Below are positions 63,556 to 64,000 of a stretch of 64,000 bases of DNA, piece by piece (position 1 is the first letter of the stretch; each line of letters begins with the position of its first letter). Under the pieces are notes generated by a model. It saw only the letters and a program-made list of their open reading frames with translations. It was not told where the DNA came from and did not search any database. A program made the position numbers and the translations under genes. The DNA comes from Azospirillum halopraeferens DSM 3675 (GTDB taxonomy: Bacteria > Pseudomonadota > Alphaproteobacteria > Azospirillales > Azospirillaceae), in NCBI RefSeq assembly GCF_000429625.1, contig NZ_AUCF01000006.1, forward strand, positions 124,001 to 188,000. Reading direction: 5' to 3'.

Positions 63556-64000
63556 TCACGCCTCCGCCGCGCGGCCCTTCAGGGCGAACAGGCCCCGCGG
63601 ACGCTTCTGGATGAACAGGATGATGAAGACCAGCACCAGGATCTTGCCCAGCATGGCGCCGGCGTAGGGTTCGAGGATCTTGTTGACGATGCCCAGGCTC
63701 ATGGCCCCGGCCAGCACGCCCCACAGGCTGCCCACCCCGCCGAACACCACCACCATGAAGCTGTCGACGATGTACGCCTGGCCCAGGTTGGGGCTGACGT
63801 TGCCCACCTGGCTCAGCGCCACCCCGGCCACCCCGGCGATGCCGGAGCCCAGGCCGAAGGTCAGGGCGTCGACCCAGCCGGTGCGGATGCCCATGCCGGC
63901 CGCCATGGAGCGGTTCTGGGTGACCGCGCGCATCTGCAGACCGAAGGCGGTGTAACGCAGGGCCAGGGCCACCGCAGCCAGCACGGCCAGGGCGAAGACG
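63556..64000 (-). CDS. urtB: Urea ABC transporter permease UrtB (5' end outside window)
   Basis: Only the C-terminal 148 codons are present; the gene enters from the right edge. The readable part MRAVTQNRSMAAGMGIRTGWVDALTFGLGSGIAGVAGVALSQVGNVSPNLGQAYIVDSFMVVVFGGVGSLWGVLAGAMSLGIVNKILEP is diagnostic of UrtB (the LivH-like permease with the QVGNVSPNLGQ stretch). It ends with LFIQKRPRGLFALKGRAAEA. Upstream should lie the rest of urtB and urtA for the binding protein. Confidence 0.95.
   Translation of the reverse strand, partial: VFALAVLAAVALALRYTAFGLQMRAVTQNRSMAAGMGIRTGWVDALTFGLGSGIAGVAGVALSQVGNVSPNLGQAYIVDSFMVVVFGGVGSLWGVLAGAMSLGIVNKILEPYAGAMLGKILVLVFIILFIQKRPRGLFALKGRAAEA

Overview
The window reads as chromosomal DNA from a very GC-rich alphaproteobacterium. 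The best guess is a Rhodospirillales lineage (Azospirillum / Caenispirillum-like). This rests on gene content (ModD, an alphaproteobacterial-style LptD, DUF6134 and DUF6776 proteins, a SprA-type putative metalloprotease, urt-ure linkage), heavy G/C at third positions and frequent GTG starts; no rRNA or other taxonomic marker is present. I see no tRNA, rRNA, CRISPR array, insertion sequence or prophage. About 66 protein genes fill nearly all of the sequence.

Layout. 0-6 kb is iron-related: the 3' end of a TonB gene, a bacterioferritin, and a four-gene operon (imelysin, di-heme oxidoreductase, second imelysin, DUF1513) running leftward from a good Fur-box match. 6-9 kb holds a hypothetical membrane-anchored protein and a divergent TetR / DHA2-type MFS efflux pair with a palindromic operator. 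8.9-10.7 kb carries purC and modD.

10.7-19.5 kb is the most unusual region. Seven tightly packed leftward genes encode three small membrane sensor-like proteins, a sensor-HAMP-MFS fusion, an orphan ABC-type binding protein, a GNAT acetyltransferase and a HAMP-SpoIIE (PP2C) phosphatase. At least two of the sensor regions share a GIPLDR motif. No histidine kinase, anti-sigma factor or STAS partner is visible. This is my best candidate for an undescribed signalling or transport system.

19.7-23.2 kb is a copper-handling operon (CtaG-like, DUF2946, YcnI, CopC-CopD fusion). 23.1-30.3 kb has a CYP152-type peroxygenase, small hypothetical proteins, phoU, a pentapeptide-repeat protein, a P-loop NTPase and a BtuF/FecCD import pair lacking its ATPase. 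30.3-36.4 kb is mixed: MarR, aguB, the SprA-like protein, a methyltransferase-like protein, DUF6134, a lipoprotein, an alpha/beta hydrolase and a cysteine hydrolase; an AT-rich, palindrome-rich spacer lies between marR and aguB. 36.6-42.2 kb has RhlE, a stand-alone AsnC-type ligand domain, LptD, GmhB and a DUF6776 protein, so envelope biogenesis is represented.

42.2-48.7 kb is a catabolic block: a TAXI-TRAP transporter co-translated with a universal stress protein, then a beta-keto acid cleavage enzyme overlapping a class III aminotransferase. 48.9-55.7 kb has a CBS-BON protein, an M20 amidohydrolase coupled to an ATC-hydrolase family protein, and a four-gene sugar ABC importer. 55.6-64 kb is a leftward urea block, urtB(partial)-urtC-urtD-urtE-ureD-ureA-ureB-ureC-ureE-ureF-ureG, joining urea uptake to urease assembly. 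A family of GC-rich palindromes recurs in the 45-64 kb half, and one copy appears to encode part of the UreD N-terminus.

All functional calls are from reading translations and motifs; no database search was run.
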